NCBI RefSeq assembly: GCF_000830005.1
Contig: NZ_CP010407.1
Location: 1,364,001 to 1,428,000 of the forward strand
Source of the DNA: Streptomyces vietnamensis
GTDB lineage: Bacteria > Actinomycetota > Actinomycetes > Streptomycetales > Streptomycetaceae
Direction of reading: 5' to 3'
Length of the DNA: 64,000 bases
Positions 1 to 8,724 of this stretch are shown one piece after another. The notes under the pieces were generated by a model. The model ran no database searches, was not told the origin of the DNA, and saw only the letters and a list, made by a program, of their open reading frames with translations. The first letter of the stretch is position 1. Every line of letters starts with the position of its first letter. A program made the translations under genes and the position numbers.

Positions 1-1499
1 CCCTGCCCGTGCTCGCCTTCCCCGCTCCCGGGCTCTGGTGGTGGGCCTGGGTGGCGCTCGTCCCGTGGCTGCTGCTGATCCGTACGGCGCCGGGGGCCCG
101 CCGGGCCGGTCTCGACGGCTGGTCCGGCGGGTTCGGCTTCATGCTGGCGATGCACCACTGGCTGCTGCCGAGCCTGCACGTGTTCCTGCTTCCGCTCGCC
201 GCGCTGCTCGGTCTGCTGTGGCTGCCCTGGGGGTGGCTGGTCAGGGCGCTGCTCGGCGGCACCCCCTCGCCGTCGCGGGCGGGCGCGGCGCTGCTCGCGG
301 TGCCCTCGGGCTGGCTGCTGATCGAGCTGGCCCGTTCCTGGGAGGGGCTCGGCGGACCGTGGGGGCTGCTCGGGGCGAGCCAGTGGCAGGTCCCGGCGGC
401 GCTGCGGCTCGCCTCGGTCGGCGGGGTGTGGCTGGTGAGCCTCCTCGTGGTGGCGGTGAACACGGCCGTGGTCCTGCTCGTGACGGTGCCGGGGCGGCGT
501 TCCGTCGGGGTGGTGGGGCTCGTGGCCTGCGCCCTGGTGGCGGGGACGGCCGCCTGGGGCGTTCCGGCCCCGCGGGAGAGCGGGTCGGTACGGGTGGGCC
601 TCGTGCAGCCGGGGGTGTTCGGCGGCCCCGACGGGCCCGCGCTGCGTCTCGCGCGGGCCGAGGCGCTGACCCGTTCCCTCGCCGGGCAGCACCTCGACCT
701 GGTCGTGTGGGGCGAGAGCGGGGTGGGCGCCGATCCGACGGGCGACCCGGCGCTCGCGGCCCGGCTGGCCGCGCTGTCGCGGGCGGTGGGCGCACCGCTC
801 CTGGTGAACGTGGACGCGCGGGCCGCCGACCGTCCCGGCATCTACAAGAGCGCCGTCCTGGTCGGCCCGGCAGGTCTCACGGGCGAGCGCTACGACAAGA
901 TGCGGCTCGTCCCGTTCGGCGAGTACGTCCCCGCGCGCCCGCTCCTGGGCTGGGTGACGTCCGCCGGCCGCGCCGCGCGGGAGGACCGGCGGCGCGGCAC
1001 CGAGCCGGTGGTGATGACCCTGCCCGCCCGTGCGGCCGGCGCGTCCCCGCTCCGGGTCGGGCCGCTGATCTGCTTCGAGTCCGCGTTCCCCGACATGAGC
1101 CGGCGGCTCGCCCGCGACGGGGCCGGCCTCCTGGTCGTGCAGTCCTCGACCAGTACCTTCCAGGACAGCTGGGCGCCCGCCCAGCACGCCTCGCTCGCGG
1201 CCCTGCGCGCGGCCGAGACGGGCCGGCCCGTCGTCCACGCGACGCTCACCGGGGTCAGCGCCGCGTACGGTCCCGACGGGCGCCGGATCGGTCCGGTCCT
1301 CGGCACGGACGCGAGCGCCGCCCTCGTGCGCGAGCTGCCGCTCTCGGGGACGACGACGGCCTATGTCCGGTGGGGCGACTGGCCCTTGTACGGGGCGCTG
1401 GCGGTGGTCGGCGCGGTGTGCACCGCCGAGGGCGCGGGCGCGCTCAGGACGCCTGGGCCAGCGCGTCGCGGACGACGCGCTCGCACAGCTCGTGGGTGA
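1..1499 (+). CDS. lnt: Apolipoprotein N-acyltransferase (Lnt), 5' truncated by window edge
   Basis: Integral membrane enzyme that N-acylates the diacylglyceryl-cysteine of lipoproteins. The visible part (open from base 3, first possible GTG at 9) has about five hydrophobic segments followed by a carbon-nitrogen hydrolase domain. Counting from the GTG at 9, the Glu-Lys-Cys triad is present: E236 in VVWGESG, K297 in YDKMRLVPFGEY and C355 in LICFES. A final hydrophobic helix near residues 460-475 returns to the membrane. Lnt proteins have further N-terminal helices, so the true start probably lies before base 1. Streptomycetes commonly carry two Lnt homologues; which one this is cannot be decided without neighbours. 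The 3' end overlaps the convergent oxidoreductase gene by 56 nt. Confidence 0.93.
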   Translation, partial: LPVLAFPAPGLWWWAWVALVPWLLLIRTAPGARRAGLDGWSGGFGFMLAMHHWLLPSLHVFLLPLAALLGLLWLPWGWLVRALLGGTPSPSRAGAALLAVPSGWLLIELARSWEGLGGPWGLLGASQWQVPAALRLASVGGVWLVSLLVVAVNTAVVLLVTVPGRRSVGVVGLVACALVAGTAAWGVPAPRESGSVRVGLVQPGVFGGPDGPALRLARAEALTRSLAGQHLDLVVWGESGVGADPTGDPALAARLAALSRAVGAPLLVNVDARAADRPGIYKSAVLVGPAGLTGERYDKMRLVPFGEYVPARPLLGWVTSAGRAAREDRRRGTEPVVMTLPARAAGASPLRVGPLICFESAFPDMSRRLARDGAGLLVVQSSTSTFQDSWAPAQHASLAALRAAETGRPVVHATLTGVSAAYGPDGRRIGPVLGTDASAALVRELPLSGTTTAYVRWGDWPLYGALAVVGAVCTAEGAGALRTPGPARRGRRARTARG

Positions 1500-2349
1500 G
1501 CAGGGCGTCGCGGGCGCTGAGCACCCGGCCCTCCCGTACCGAGTCGAGGAAGGCGAGGGTCGCCTGCTCGATGCCGCGCTGCCGGGCCACGGGCACCCAG
1601 TCGCCGCGGCGGCGCACGGTCGGCTGCCCCTTGTGGTCGATGACCTCGGCGATGTTGAGGACCTGGCGCTTGGTGTCCTGTCCGGACACCTCCAGGACCT
1701 CCTCCGTGGAGCCGTTCATCCGGTTCATCATGCCGATGGCGGTGAAGCCGTCGCCGGAGAGCTGGAGCACCACGTGGTGCATGAGGCCCTCGCGGATCCG
1801 GGCCCGCACGTCGATGTGCTCGATCTCGCCGGGCAGCAGGAAGCGCAGGGTGTCGACGACGTGGATGAAGTCGTCGAGGACGAGGGTGCGGGGGTCCTCG
1901 GGCAGGCCGATGCGGTTCTTCTGGAGGAGGATCAGCTCGCGCGGGTGGTCGAGGCACTGGGCGTAGCTGGGGGCGAGGCGCCGGTTGAAGCCGACGGCGA
2001 GGCTGACCGAGCGCTTCTCGGCGAGCTCCACGATCCGCTCGGAGTCGGCGTACTCGTACGCGAGGGGCTTGTCGACGTACGTGGGGACGCCGGCTTCCAG
2101 GAGCCGGGCGGCGATCTCGGCGTGGGCGGCGGTGGAGGCGTGGACGAAGGCCGCGTCGAGTCCGGCGGAGAGGAGCGAGTCGAGGTCGCGGTGGCGCCGT
2201 TCGGCGGGCAGGTGCAGGGTGTCGGCCACCCGCTCCAGGGTCGCCGGGGTGCGGGTCTGGAGGTGCAGTTCGACGCCGGGGAGAGTGCCGAGGACGGGGA
2301 GGTAGGCCTTCTGCGCGATGTCTCCGAGTCCGATGCAGCCAACCTTCAC
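1444..2349 (-). CDS. Gfo/Idh/MocA family oxidoreductase
   Basis: Predicted NAD(P)-dependent dehydrogenase of about 301 residues acting on a sugar or related polyol; the substrate is unknown. An N-terminal Rossmann fold shows GCIGLGDIAQKAYLPVL, and the family lysine motif appears as YVDKPLA. The C-terminal half has the usual mixed alpha/beta substrate domain. I start it at GTG 2349, because AGGGAG lies 5 nt upstream; an in-frame GTG at 2373 would add eight residues (MDDDKGDP) but has no ribosome site. It stands alone, convergent with lnt. Family assignment is firm; the reaction is not. Confidence 0.88.
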   Translation of the reverse strand: MKVGCIGLGDIAQKAYLPVLGTLPGVELHLQTRTPATLERVADTLHLPAERRHRDLDSLLSAGLDAAFVHASTAAHAEIAARLLEAGVPTYVDKPLAYEYADSERIVELAEKRSVSLAVGFNRRLAPSYAQCLDHPRELILLQKNRIGLPEDPRTLVLDDFIHVVDTLRFLLPGEIEHIDVRARIREGLMHHVVLQLSGDGFTAIGMMNRMNGSTEEVLEVSGQDTKRQVLNIAEVIDHKGQPTVRRRGDWVPVARQRGIEQATLAFLDSVREGRVLSARDALLTHELCERVVRDALAQAS

Positions 2350-2410
2350 GGGGTCTCCCTTGTCGTCGTCCACCGGCCCTTGGCCATCAGGGCCGTTCGC
2401 GCCGGTCAGC

Positions 2411-3637
2411 TTACGCGGGACGGCTCGCGTCCCCGGCCGAAGGGACCGGCTCGACGGGCGGGTTCCAGTCGCAGATGCCGTCGAAGCCGCGCAGGGCGAG
2501 GCCGGGCCCGAACAGGGAGACGGCGCTGACGGCCGTGTTGCGCAGGGCGACGGCGGGCCGGGCCGAGAGCATGGTGAGCGCGCCGGCGCGGGCGGCCTTG
2601 CGGACGATGGCGGTGGTGCGCGGCAGCCGGTCGGCGGTGTACGCGGCGAGGGCGCGGCCCGGCACGAAGTCGGGGGCGGTGCAAGCGTGGTGGGCGAGGA
2701 CGACGGCGTCCTCGACGGCCTGGTTCCCGCCCTGGCCGAGGCTCGGCATCATCGCGTGCGCGGCGTCGCCGAGGAGGGCCACCCTGCCCCGGTGGAAGGC
2801 GGGCAGCGCGTCGGGCAGGTGGTGGACGTCGTGCCGCAGGATCCGGTCGGGGGCGACGCCCGCGAGGATCTCGGGGACGGGGTGGTGCCAGTCCCCGAAG
2901 AGCCGGAGCAGTTCGGCCTTCTCGTCGTCGGGCGCGTGGGCGCCGGCGGGGGCCACGGCCATGGCGTACGCGTAGACCCGGCCGTCCTTGAGGGGCTGGC
3001 TGCCCCACAGCCGGCCGGCGCCCCAGGTCTCGTGCGGGGCGAAGGGCCGCCCGGGGGCGGGGACGACGACGCGCCAGCTGGTGGCGCCGGAGTAGCGGGG
3101 GCCGGGGTGGTCGGGGAAGAGCGCCTTGCGGGTCGCCGAGTGGATGCCGTCGGCTCCGAGGACGAGCTCGGCCTCGAGTTCGCTCCGGGCCCCGGTCCCG
3201 GCGTCCGTGACGGTGACGCGGGCGGGACGGTGGTCGTCGCCGGGGTCGGTGACGGTGGCGGCGGCTCCGGTACGGACGACGCCTTCGGGGAGGGCGGAGG
3301 TGAGGAGTTCGACGAGGGTGGCCCGGTGGAGGAGGACGAGGGGTCCGCCGAAGCGGGCGGCGGCGGCCCTGGCGTCGGTACGGGCGAGCCAGCGGCCGGC
3401 GGGGGTGCGCATGCCGCCGTCGCCCTGCCAGGCGGAGAGCGCGCGGACGCGGTCGCCGATGCCGATGACGTCGAGGGCGCGCTGGGCGTTGGGGGCGAGG
3501 GCGATGCCGGCGCCGACGGGGGTGAGGTCGGCGGCGCGTTCGAGGACGGTGACCTGCCGGCCGCGCCGGTGCAGGGCGACGGCGGCGGTGAGTCCGCCGA
3601 TGCCGGCTCCGACGACGACGGCACGGTGCTGTTCCAT
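2411..3637 (-). CDS. FAD-dependent monooxygenase (PHBH fold)
   Basis: Class A flavoprotein hydroxylase of 408 residues. Visible motifs are the dinucleotide-binding GAGIGG (residues 10-15), the DG motif in LGADGIHS, and the FAD-ribityl GD motif in LLGDAAHAMMPSLGQGG. Such enzymes hydroxylate aromatic or polyketide-like substrates and some inactivate antibiotics; nothing in the sequence fixes the substrate. GAGGAG sits 6 nt upstream of the ATG. The gene diverges from a TetR gene, and two palindromes in the gap are the probable operators, so it is most likely the repressed, substrate-inducible target of that regulator. Confidence 0.92.
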   Translation of the reverse strand: MEQHRAVVVGAGIGGLTAAVALHRRGRQVTVLERAADLTPVGAGIALAPNAQRALDVIGIGDRVRALSAWQGDGGMRTPAGRWLARTDARAAAARFGGPLVLLHRATLVELLTSALPEGVVRTGAAATVTDPGDDHRPARVTVTDAGTGARSELEAELVLGADGIHSATRKALFPDHPGPRYSGATSWRVVVPAPGRPFAPHETWGAGRLWGSQPLKDGRVYAYAMAVAPAGAHAPDDEKAELLRLFGDWHHPVPEILAGVAPDRILRHDVHHLPDALPAFHRGRVALLGDAAHAMMPSLGQGGNQAVEDAVVLAHHACTAPDFVPGRALAAYTADRLPRTTAIVRKAARAGALTMLSARPAVALRNTAVSAVSLFGPGLALRGFDGICDWNPPVEPVPSAGDASRPA

Positions 3638-3674
3638 GGCTGCTCCTCGGCTCGGGACGGGCGGATCACCGACT

Positions 3675-3723
3675 CACTACAGGTGTAGTGAGCCCGACAT
3701 CGTGACCGTACTACAGGTGTAGT
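3675..3723. promoter_or_regulatory. Twin palindromic operators, TetR/monooxygenase gap
   Basis: Two copies of ACTACAGGTGTAGT lie 34 bp apart, at 3676-3689 and 3710-3723. Each is a perfect inverted repeat with a GG centre; the first extends to CACTACA/TGTAGTG. They sit between divergent monooxygenase and TetR starts, which is where a TetR autoregulatory operator is expected. The spacing is about three helical turns, suggesting two dimers on roughly the same face. Confidence 0.8.
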
Positions 3724-3746
3724 CACGCCGGTAGTAGGTTGTCCCC

Positions 3747-4364
3747 ATGACCTCAGCCACCGCCGGGACCCCGGCCCCGGAGTCCCCCGCCTCCCGCGCC
3801 GAGCGGATCGGCGACGCCGCCCTCGCCCTCCTGGTCGAGCGGGGGATGCGGGGCCTGACCCACCGCGCCGTGGACGAGCGGGCGGGACTGCCGCAGGGGT
3901 CGACGTCCAATCACGCCCGCACCCGGCAGGCCCTCCTGGAGACGGCCGTACGGCGCCAGGTCCAGCGCGAGGCCGAGGTCCTCACCCCGCACGAGCTGCC
4001 GGGCCCGGAGAGCGGCGGCGACGCACTCGTCGACGCGCTCGCCCTCGCCCTGCACCGCTATCTCACCGACCACCGCGCCCTGTTGGTCTCCCGCTACGAG
4101 CTGGCCCTGGAGGCCACCCGCCGTCCCGAGCTCCGGAGCTTCTTCGACACGGCCGGCGCGACCTTCCACACCCCGCTGATCGCGATGATGACGGCGGCCG
4201 GCTCGCCGGAGCCCGAACGGCACGCGCTCTCGCTGATCGCCTGGTGCGAGGGGCTGATGTTCTCCTGCGCGGCGGGCTCCTTCCACGCGGCCGTGCCGAG
4301 CCGCGCGGAACTGCGCACCGGGTTCGACGAGTTGCTGCGCGGCATGCTCGGGCCCCGCCCCTGA
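3747..4364 (+). CDS. TetR family transcriptional regulator
   Basis: Protein of 205 residues with an N-terminal TetR helix-turn-helix (about residues 17-63, LVERGMRGLTHRAVDERAGL then QGSTSNHARTRQALL) and a helical ligand-binding C-terminal domain. It is divergent from the FAD monooxygenase, with twin ACTACA-GG-TGTAGT operators in the gap, so it probably represses both genes until a substrate binds. No convincing ribosome site precedes the ATG, which lies only 24 nt after the second palindrome; a short leader or leaderless transcript is possible. Confidence 0.9.
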   Translation: MTSATAGTPAPESPASRAERIGDAALALLVERGMRGLTHRAVDERAGLPQGSTSNHARTRQALLETAVRRQVQREAEVLTPHELPGPESGGDALVDALALALHRYLTDHRALLVSRYELALEATRRPELRSFFDTAGATFHTPLIAMMTAAGSPEPERHALSLIAWCEGLMFSCAAGSFHAAVPSRAELRTGFDELLRGMLGPRP

Positions 4365-4411
4365 CCCGGCGGCCGGAAACCTCTGGCGCCGCCGCGCGGT
4401 CCCGGGAGACG

Positions 4412-4948
4412 ATGCCGCCCATGACCACCGAACACACCGAATCCGTCCCGCGCGTCGACCCGTCCACCACCTCGGGCGAGCGCGAGGCCCTGGAGCAGTG
4501 GCTCGACTTCCACCGCGCGACCCTCGCGATGAAGTGCGAGGGGCTCGACGACGCCCAGCTGCGCACCCCGTCCGCCCCGCCGTCGGACCTCAACCTGCTC
4601 GGCCTGGTCCGGCACATGGCCGAGGTCGAGCGCGGCTGGTTCCGCCGGGTCCTGGCCGGCGAGGAGACGCAGTGGATCTACTCGACGGAGGAGGACCGCG
4701 ACCGGGACATCCACGTCACGGACGAGGACACCTACAAGGAGGCGTACGCCACCTGGCAGGCCGAGATCGCCCACGCGCGCACCCTGGCCGCCGGCCGTGA
4801 CCTCGACGACCTGGGGGTGGGCAAGCACCGCACCGGTCGCACGTTCAACCTCCGGTGGATCTACCTCCACATGATCGAGGAGTACGCCCGTCACAACGGC
4901 CACGCGGACCTCATCCGCGAGCGCATCGACGGCGCGACCGGCGACTGA
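4412..4948 (+). CDS. DinB/DUF664 family protein
   Basis: About 178 residues, four-helix DinB-like fold of the DUF664 group common in actinomycetes. The likely metal-binding histidines are in LVRHMAEVERGWF and in HMIEEYARHNGHADL near the C terminus. Members include thiol-dependent transferases, for example mycothiol-using enzymes, but the activity here is unknown. Start choice is uncertain: GGGAGA at 4404-4409 is only 2 nt before ATG 4412 and 11 nt before in-frame ATG 4421. It lies 47 nt downstream of the TetR gene on the same strand and may be cotranscribed. Confidence 0.85.
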   Translation: MPPMTTEHTESVPRVDPSTTSGEREALEQWLDFHRATLAMKCEGLDDAQLRTPSAPPSDLNLLGLVRHMAEVERGWFRRVLAGEETQWIYSTEEDRDRDIHVTDEDTYKEAYATWQAEIAHARTLAAGRDLDDLGVGKHRTGRTFNLRWIYLHMIEEYARHNGHADLIRERIDGATGD

Positions 4949-5060
4949 CCCGGGCGGGGGCACCCCCGGCCGGTCAAGATCCCCGCGCGGCTCACCCGTG
5001 CGGGGCATTCCCCGCCGGTAGGGGCGCGAAGATCACTGCCGGGCCAGCAGAGTTGCGCGG

Positions 5061-5549
5061 GTGCATGGAACCCGAACCACAGCGAAGATCCTGGTCGGGG
5101 CGGCGGTCGCCGCCCTGGCCGGCTGCGTCTCGGTGGACGCCCCGCCGACGGCGCCCACCGCCGCCCCCGCGCCCGCGGCCGACACCGTACGGCCCGACCA
5201 GGACGTGGCACCGCAGATCGTCGAGGGCCCGGCCCGGGAGGCCCTCGAAGCGGCGCTCCCCGCTCCCCCGCCGTCCGCCGCGCCCCGCGCGTCGCCTCCG
5301 GCGGGGCAGCACCGGAGGGCGGTGACACCGCCCCGCCCGGAGGCCCCGCACCCCGACCCCGTACCGAAGCGGCGGGAGCGGCCGCGCCCGGCGGCCCGGC
5401 CGGACCTTCCCGAACTGCCGGAGCTCAGGGGGCTGCCGACGGGCCCGCCGGTCTCCCGGGCGGACGTCTGCGACCTGGGCGAGCGGTACGGGGGCTGGGC
5501 CCCCGGCAGCGATCAGGCCAGGATCTGCCACGGCACGTACGGCCGGTGA
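5061..5549 (+). CDS. Putative lipoprotein of unknown function
   Basis: 162 residues starting at GTG. The N terminus is a lipoprotein signal ending in the lipobox ALAGC, with Cys at residue 22. The middle, about residues 25-120, is a low-complexity Pro/Ala/Arg linker, and a short conserved-looking C terminus holds two cysteines (DVCDLGERYGGW and RICHGTYGR) that could form a disulfide. No enzyme motif is visible. The anchored, linker-plus-small-head layout is typical of streptomycete surface lipoproteins. No family is recognised. Confidence 0.65.
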   Translation: MHGTRTTAKILVGAAVAALAGCVSVDAPPTAPTAAPAPAADTVRPDQDVAPQIVEGPAREALEAALPAPPPSAAPRASPPAGQHRRAVTPPRPEAPHPDPVPKRRERPRPAARPDLPELPELRGLPTGPPVSRADVCDLGERYGGWAPGSDQARICHGTYGR

Positions 5550-5550
5550 G

Positions 5551-5652
5551 CCTCCCGCCGGGAGGCCCGGCGACCCCACCGCCGGAAAACCCGGTGCGCC
5601 CCGCCGAAGACCCGGCGAGCCCCCACCGGAAGGCCCGGTGACCCTCCGCCGT
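5551..5652. repeat. Degenerate short tandem repeats between convergent genes
   Basis: Four imperfect 21-25 nt units built on CCGCCGGAA..CCCGGTGA run head to tail between the lipoprotein stop and the convergent TPR-like gene. Each unit contains a CCGG-rich mini-palindrome, so the region may act as a bidirectional transcription end. Seen by eye only. Confidence 0.4.
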
Positions 5653-5666
5653 ACGCCCCGGACCCG

Positions 5667-6140
5667 TCACGCGCCCCTGAGCCGCAGCTCCAGGCGCTCG
5701 ATCGCGGCCCGTACCCCGTTCCCGTAGCCGTCGTCGTCGAGGTGGTCCGAGGCCGCGCGGGCCCGGTCCAGATGGACCCGCGCGGCGTCGGGCCGCTGGA
5801 GCTTGACGTAGTCGGCGGCCAGGTTCAGATGGAGCGAGGGGTAGAGGGCCCGGAGGGCGGCCGCCGAATCGTGCGCGGCGAGCCGCTCCTCGGCGAGGCC
5901 CTCGGCCGCGCTCAGCGCCCGCAGGTCCCAGGCCAGCTCGGCGTCGGGATCGTCCTGGGCGTCCGCCATGTAGTGCGCGAGGGTGCAGCGGTGCAGGGGG
6001 TCCCCGTCCGGGCCGATCTGCTGCCAGAGCAGCCCGAAGCGGTTGCGGGCCTCCTCGCGGTCGCCTCCGTGGAGCAGCATCATGGCCTGCCCGATCCTGG
6101 TCATGACCCCGTCGTCCGACACCTGCTGCTGCTCGGTCAC
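5667..6140 (-). CDS. Tetratricopeptide-like hypothetical protein
   Basis: About 157 residues, all-helical, with TPR-like helix pairs (GQAMMLLHGGDREEARNRF, then LHLNLAADYVKLQRPDAARVHL). No catalytic motif; probably a small cytosolic protein-binding scaffold. The start is placed at GTG 6140 because GGAGG lies 5 nt upstream; an in-frame GTG at 6164 (MGERVEVA) has no ribosome site. It precedes ung on the complementary strand by 70 nt, but no shared regulation is evident. Function unknown. Confidence 0.7.
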   Translation of the reverse strand: MTEQQQVSDDGVMTRIGQAMMLLHGGDREEARNRFGLLWQQIGPDGDPLHRCTLAHYMADAQDDPDAELAWDLRALSAAEGLAEERLAAHDSAAALRALYPSLHLNLAADYVKLQRPDAARVHLDRARAASDHLDDDGYGNGVRAAIERLELRLRGA

Positions 6141-6210
6141 CGCGACCTCCACCCGCTCACCCACTGGGAGTGACGACGCTAGCCGCAGCCGGCCCGGATC
6201 GGGCCGAGGC

Positions 6211-6894
6211 TCAGCCGAGGTCCGGGATGCGCCAGTCGATCGGCTCGTGCCCCTGGGCCGCGACGGCCTCGTTGATCTGGGTGAAGGGGTGCGATCCGAA
6301 GAACTTCTTCGCCGACAGCGGCGAGGGGTGGGCGCCCTTCACCACGACGTGCCGCTCCTCGTCGATGAGCGGCAGCTTCTTCTGCGCGTAGTTGCCCCAC
6401 AGGACGAAGACGGCGGGGTCGGGGCGGGAGGCGACGGCGGTGATCACCGCGTCGGTGAACTTCTCCCAGCCCTTGTTCTTGTGCGAGTTCGCCTCGCCGG
6501 AGCGGACCGTGAGGACGGCGTTGAGCAGGAGGACGCCCTGCTCGGCCCACGGCATCAGATAGCCGTTGTCCGGGATGGGGTGGCCGAGCTCCGCCTGCAT
6601 CTCCTTGTAGATGTTCCGCAGGGAGGGCGGGGTCTTCACGCCGGGGCGGACGGAGAAGCAGAGGCCGTGGCCCTGCCCCTCGCCGTGGTACGGGTCCTGA
6701 CCGAGGATCAGGACCTTCACCTTGTCGTACGGGGTGGCGTCGAGGGCGGCGAAGACCTCGTCCTTCGGCGGGAAGACCGGTCCCCTGGCGCGCTCCTCCT
6801 CGACGAACTCGGCGAGCTGGGCGAAGTACGGCTTCTGCAGCTCCTCGCCGAGGACACCCCGCCAGGACTCGGGCAGCATGCTGGTGTCGGTCAC
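6211..6894 (-). CDS. ung: Uracil-DNA glycosylase, family 1
   Basis: Excises uracil from DNA to start base-excision repair in the cytoplasm. The 227 residues show the water-activating loop GQDPYH, the uracil-specificity segment LLLNAVLTVR, the HPSPLS minor-groove loop and VLWGNYAQKK, the full family-1 set. I start it at GTG 6894, 8 nt after GGAGG; GTG 6900 is only 2 nt from that site. It lies downstream of the substrate-binding lipoprotein on the same strand, with a 104-nt gap. In this window the island encodes a putative DNA cytosine deaminase, whose product Ung would repair, but the genes are 28 kb apart. Confidence 0.97.
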   Translation of the reverse strand: MTDTSMLPESWRGVLGEELQKPYFAQLAEFVEEERARGPVFPPKDEVFAALDATPYDKVKVLILGQDPYHGEGQGHGLCFSVRPGVKTPPSLRNIYKEMQAELGHPIPDNGYLMPWAEQGVLLLNAVLTVRSGEANSHKNKGWEKFTDAVITAVASRPDPAVFVLWGNYAQKKLPLIDEERHVVVKGAHPSPLSAKKFFGSHPFTQINEAVAAQGHEPIDWRIPDLG

Positions 6895-6998
6895 GGTCAC
6901 AACCTCCGGTGGACGTTCGTGTTTCTCCGTCCGAGAACCTACCGGGGGCCACTGACAGTGGCCCCCCGCGGGCCGTGCCGACCTTGCTGCGGGACCTG

Positions 6999-8576
6999 CT
7001 ACCAGCTGGCCCGGCGGCTCAGCTCCCACATCTGCATGACCGTCTGCGGGTCGAGGGCGCGCTCGCCGCCGCCGATGTCCTCGCCGGCCGCGATGTACAG
7101 CTTGCCCTGCCACAGGGGCAGCAGCCGGACGTCCTGGACCAGGATCTCCTGGGCCTCCACGAACTCGTCCGTGACGGTCCCGCGGTCGCTCTCGCGGCGG
7201 GACTTCGGCAGCAGTTCGTTGGTGATCCGGGGGCTCTCGTAGGGCGTGCCGAGGACGTTCTCCTTGCCCACGAAGGGGGCGACGAAGTTGTCCGGGTCCG
7301 GGAAGTCGGGGAACCAGCCTCGGCCGAAGACCGGGTACTCGCCCTTCTGGTAGCCCGCCTGGAACTCCTTCCAGGGCTTGCCGTGCAGGGTGACCTTGAA
7401 GAGGCCGGACTCCTCCAGCTGCCGCTTGAGCTCGGTGAACTCGGCGGCCGTCGAGGAGCCGTACCGGTCGGTGGTGTACCAGAAGTCCAGCTCGACGGGC
7501 TCGGTGATGCCCGCGTTGCGGAGGATCTTCTTCGCCTTCTCCTCGCTGGGCGAGCCGAAGCGGTCGAAGAACTTGGTGGTGTGGCCGGCGATGCCCTTCG
7601 GCACCATCGAGTACAGGGGTTCGGCGGTGCCCTGGTAGACCTTGTTGACCAGTTCGTCGCGGTCGACGAGCTGGGCGATGGCCTTGCGGACGGGGAGCTT
7701 GGCGACGGATTCGTCCTGGGTGTTGAAGACCAGGTAGCGGATGTCGGCGCCGGTCGACTCGACGAGCTGGAGGGACTTGTTCTCGGGCTTGTCCTCCTGG
7801 AGGGCGACGACCTCCTCGGCGGTGAGGCCGCGGTAGGTGGCGTCGATCTCGTTCTTCCTGAGGGCCGTGACCATGGCGTCGGAGTCGTCGAAGTACTTGA
7901 TGGTGACGCCGCCGTTCTTGCGGTCGGCGAAGCCCTTGTAGGTGGGGTTCTTCGTCAGCTCCGCCGACTCGCGCTCGGTGTACGAGTCGAGGACGTACGG
8001 CCCCGAGCCCATGATCTTGCCGTCCTTGCGGAGCTGGTCGGCCGGGTACTCGGCGGGGTCCACCAGCGACATCGCGGGGGTGGCGAGGATGAACGGGAAG
8101 GTGGCGTCCGACTTGTTGAGCCGGAAGACGACCGTGCGGTCGCCGACGGTCTCGATCTTGTCGAGCGAGCCGAGCATCCCGTTGGGGCCGCCCTTGACGT
8201 TGATCGTGCGGATGCGCTCGATCGAGTACTGCACGGCCTTGGCGTCCAGCTTGTGCCCGTTGGAGAACGTGAGGCCCTCCACGAGCTTGCACTCGAAGAC
8301 CCGGCTGGAGGTGTCCGTGAACTTGCAGTCGGCGGCGTCCGGCTGCGGGGTGGTGCTGCCCGTCGGGAACGCCACCAGGGTCTGGAAGACGTTCCGGAAG
8401 AGCTCCCAGGAATTGTCCCAGGCGGCGGCCGGATCAAGCGTGGAGGGAGAACTCATCGTGCCGACGACGATTCTCTGCTCCCCGGCGGATTCGCTGTCCG
8501 AGAAGACACCGCATCCGGACACCAGGGATATGGACACAAGGGCTGCAGCGGCCTGCAGACTGGTCCGGTTGAACAC
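6999..8576 (-). CDS. ABC transporter oligopeptide-type substrate-binding lipoprotein
   Basis: Extracytoplasmic solute-binding protein family 5, about 525 residues, tethered by a lipid. The signal peptide ends in a lipobox LVSGC, and the mature part begins GVFSDSESAGEQ. The family signature LTFSNGHKLDAKAVQYSIER and a long two-lobed body follow; ligands of the family are oligopeptides or nickel complexes. No permease or ATPase genes are adjacent, so it is an orphan component. I start at GTG 8576, 7 nt after GAGGAG; the upstream GTG 8582 has a spacing of one. A TTGACC/TATCGT promoter candidate lies just upstream. Confidence 0.92.
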   Translation of the reverse strand: MFNRTSLQAAAALVSISLVSGCGVFSDSESAGEQRIVVGTMSSPSTLDPAAAWDNSWELFRNVFQTLVAFPTGSTTPQPDAADCKFTDTSSRVFECKLVEGLTFSNGHKLDAKAVQYSIERIRTINVKGGPNGMLGSLDKIETVGDRTVVFRLNKSDATFPFILATPAMSLVDPAEYPADQLRKDGKIMGSGPYVLDSYTERESAELTKNPTYKGFADRKNGGVTIKYFDDSDAMVTALRKNEIDATYRGLTAEEVVALQEDKPENKSLQLVESTGADIRYLVFNTQDESVAKLPVRKAIAQLVDRDELVNKVYQGTAEPLYSMVPKGIAGHTTKFFDRFGSPSEEKAKKILRNAGITEPVELDFWYTTDRYGSSTAAEFTELKRQLEESGLFKVTLHGKPWKEFQAGYQKGEYPVFGRGWFPDFPDPDNFVAPFVGKENVLGTPYESPRITNELLPKSRRESDRGTVTDEFVEAQEILVQDVRLLPLWQGKLYIAAGEDIGGGERALDPQTVMQMWELSRRASW

Positions 8577-8609
8577 GTGCACGCTCCTCGTTCAGCCATG
8601 GGTCGGCCG

Positions 8610-8637
8610 ACGATACCGCAGCACCCCGCCAGGTCAA
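8610..8637 (-). promoter_or_regulatory. Candidate promoter of the substrate-binding lipoprotein gene
   Basis: On the minus strand TTGACC (8637-8632) and TATCGT (8615-8610) are separated by 16 nt, which fits a housekeeping-type streptomycete promoter. It lies 34 nt before the proposed GTG. No experimental support. Confidence 0.4.
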
Positions 8638-8690
8638 TGTTCGAGCCCGGCGGGGCACTTGAGGCATTCGACGTATAACCGGGGTCAATC

Positions 8691-8718
8691 CGGACAGGAA
8701 ATCCGGAAAGTGTCCGGT
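8691..8718 (-). terminator. Stem-loop after the SDR gene
   Basis: Inverted repeat CCGGACA/TGTCCGG with a 14-nt loop, beginning 7 nt past the SDR stop. Short stem without a T-tract, so a moderate candidate for terminating the fabG-SDR transcript. Confidence 0.45.
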
Positions 8719-8724
8719 TATCGG

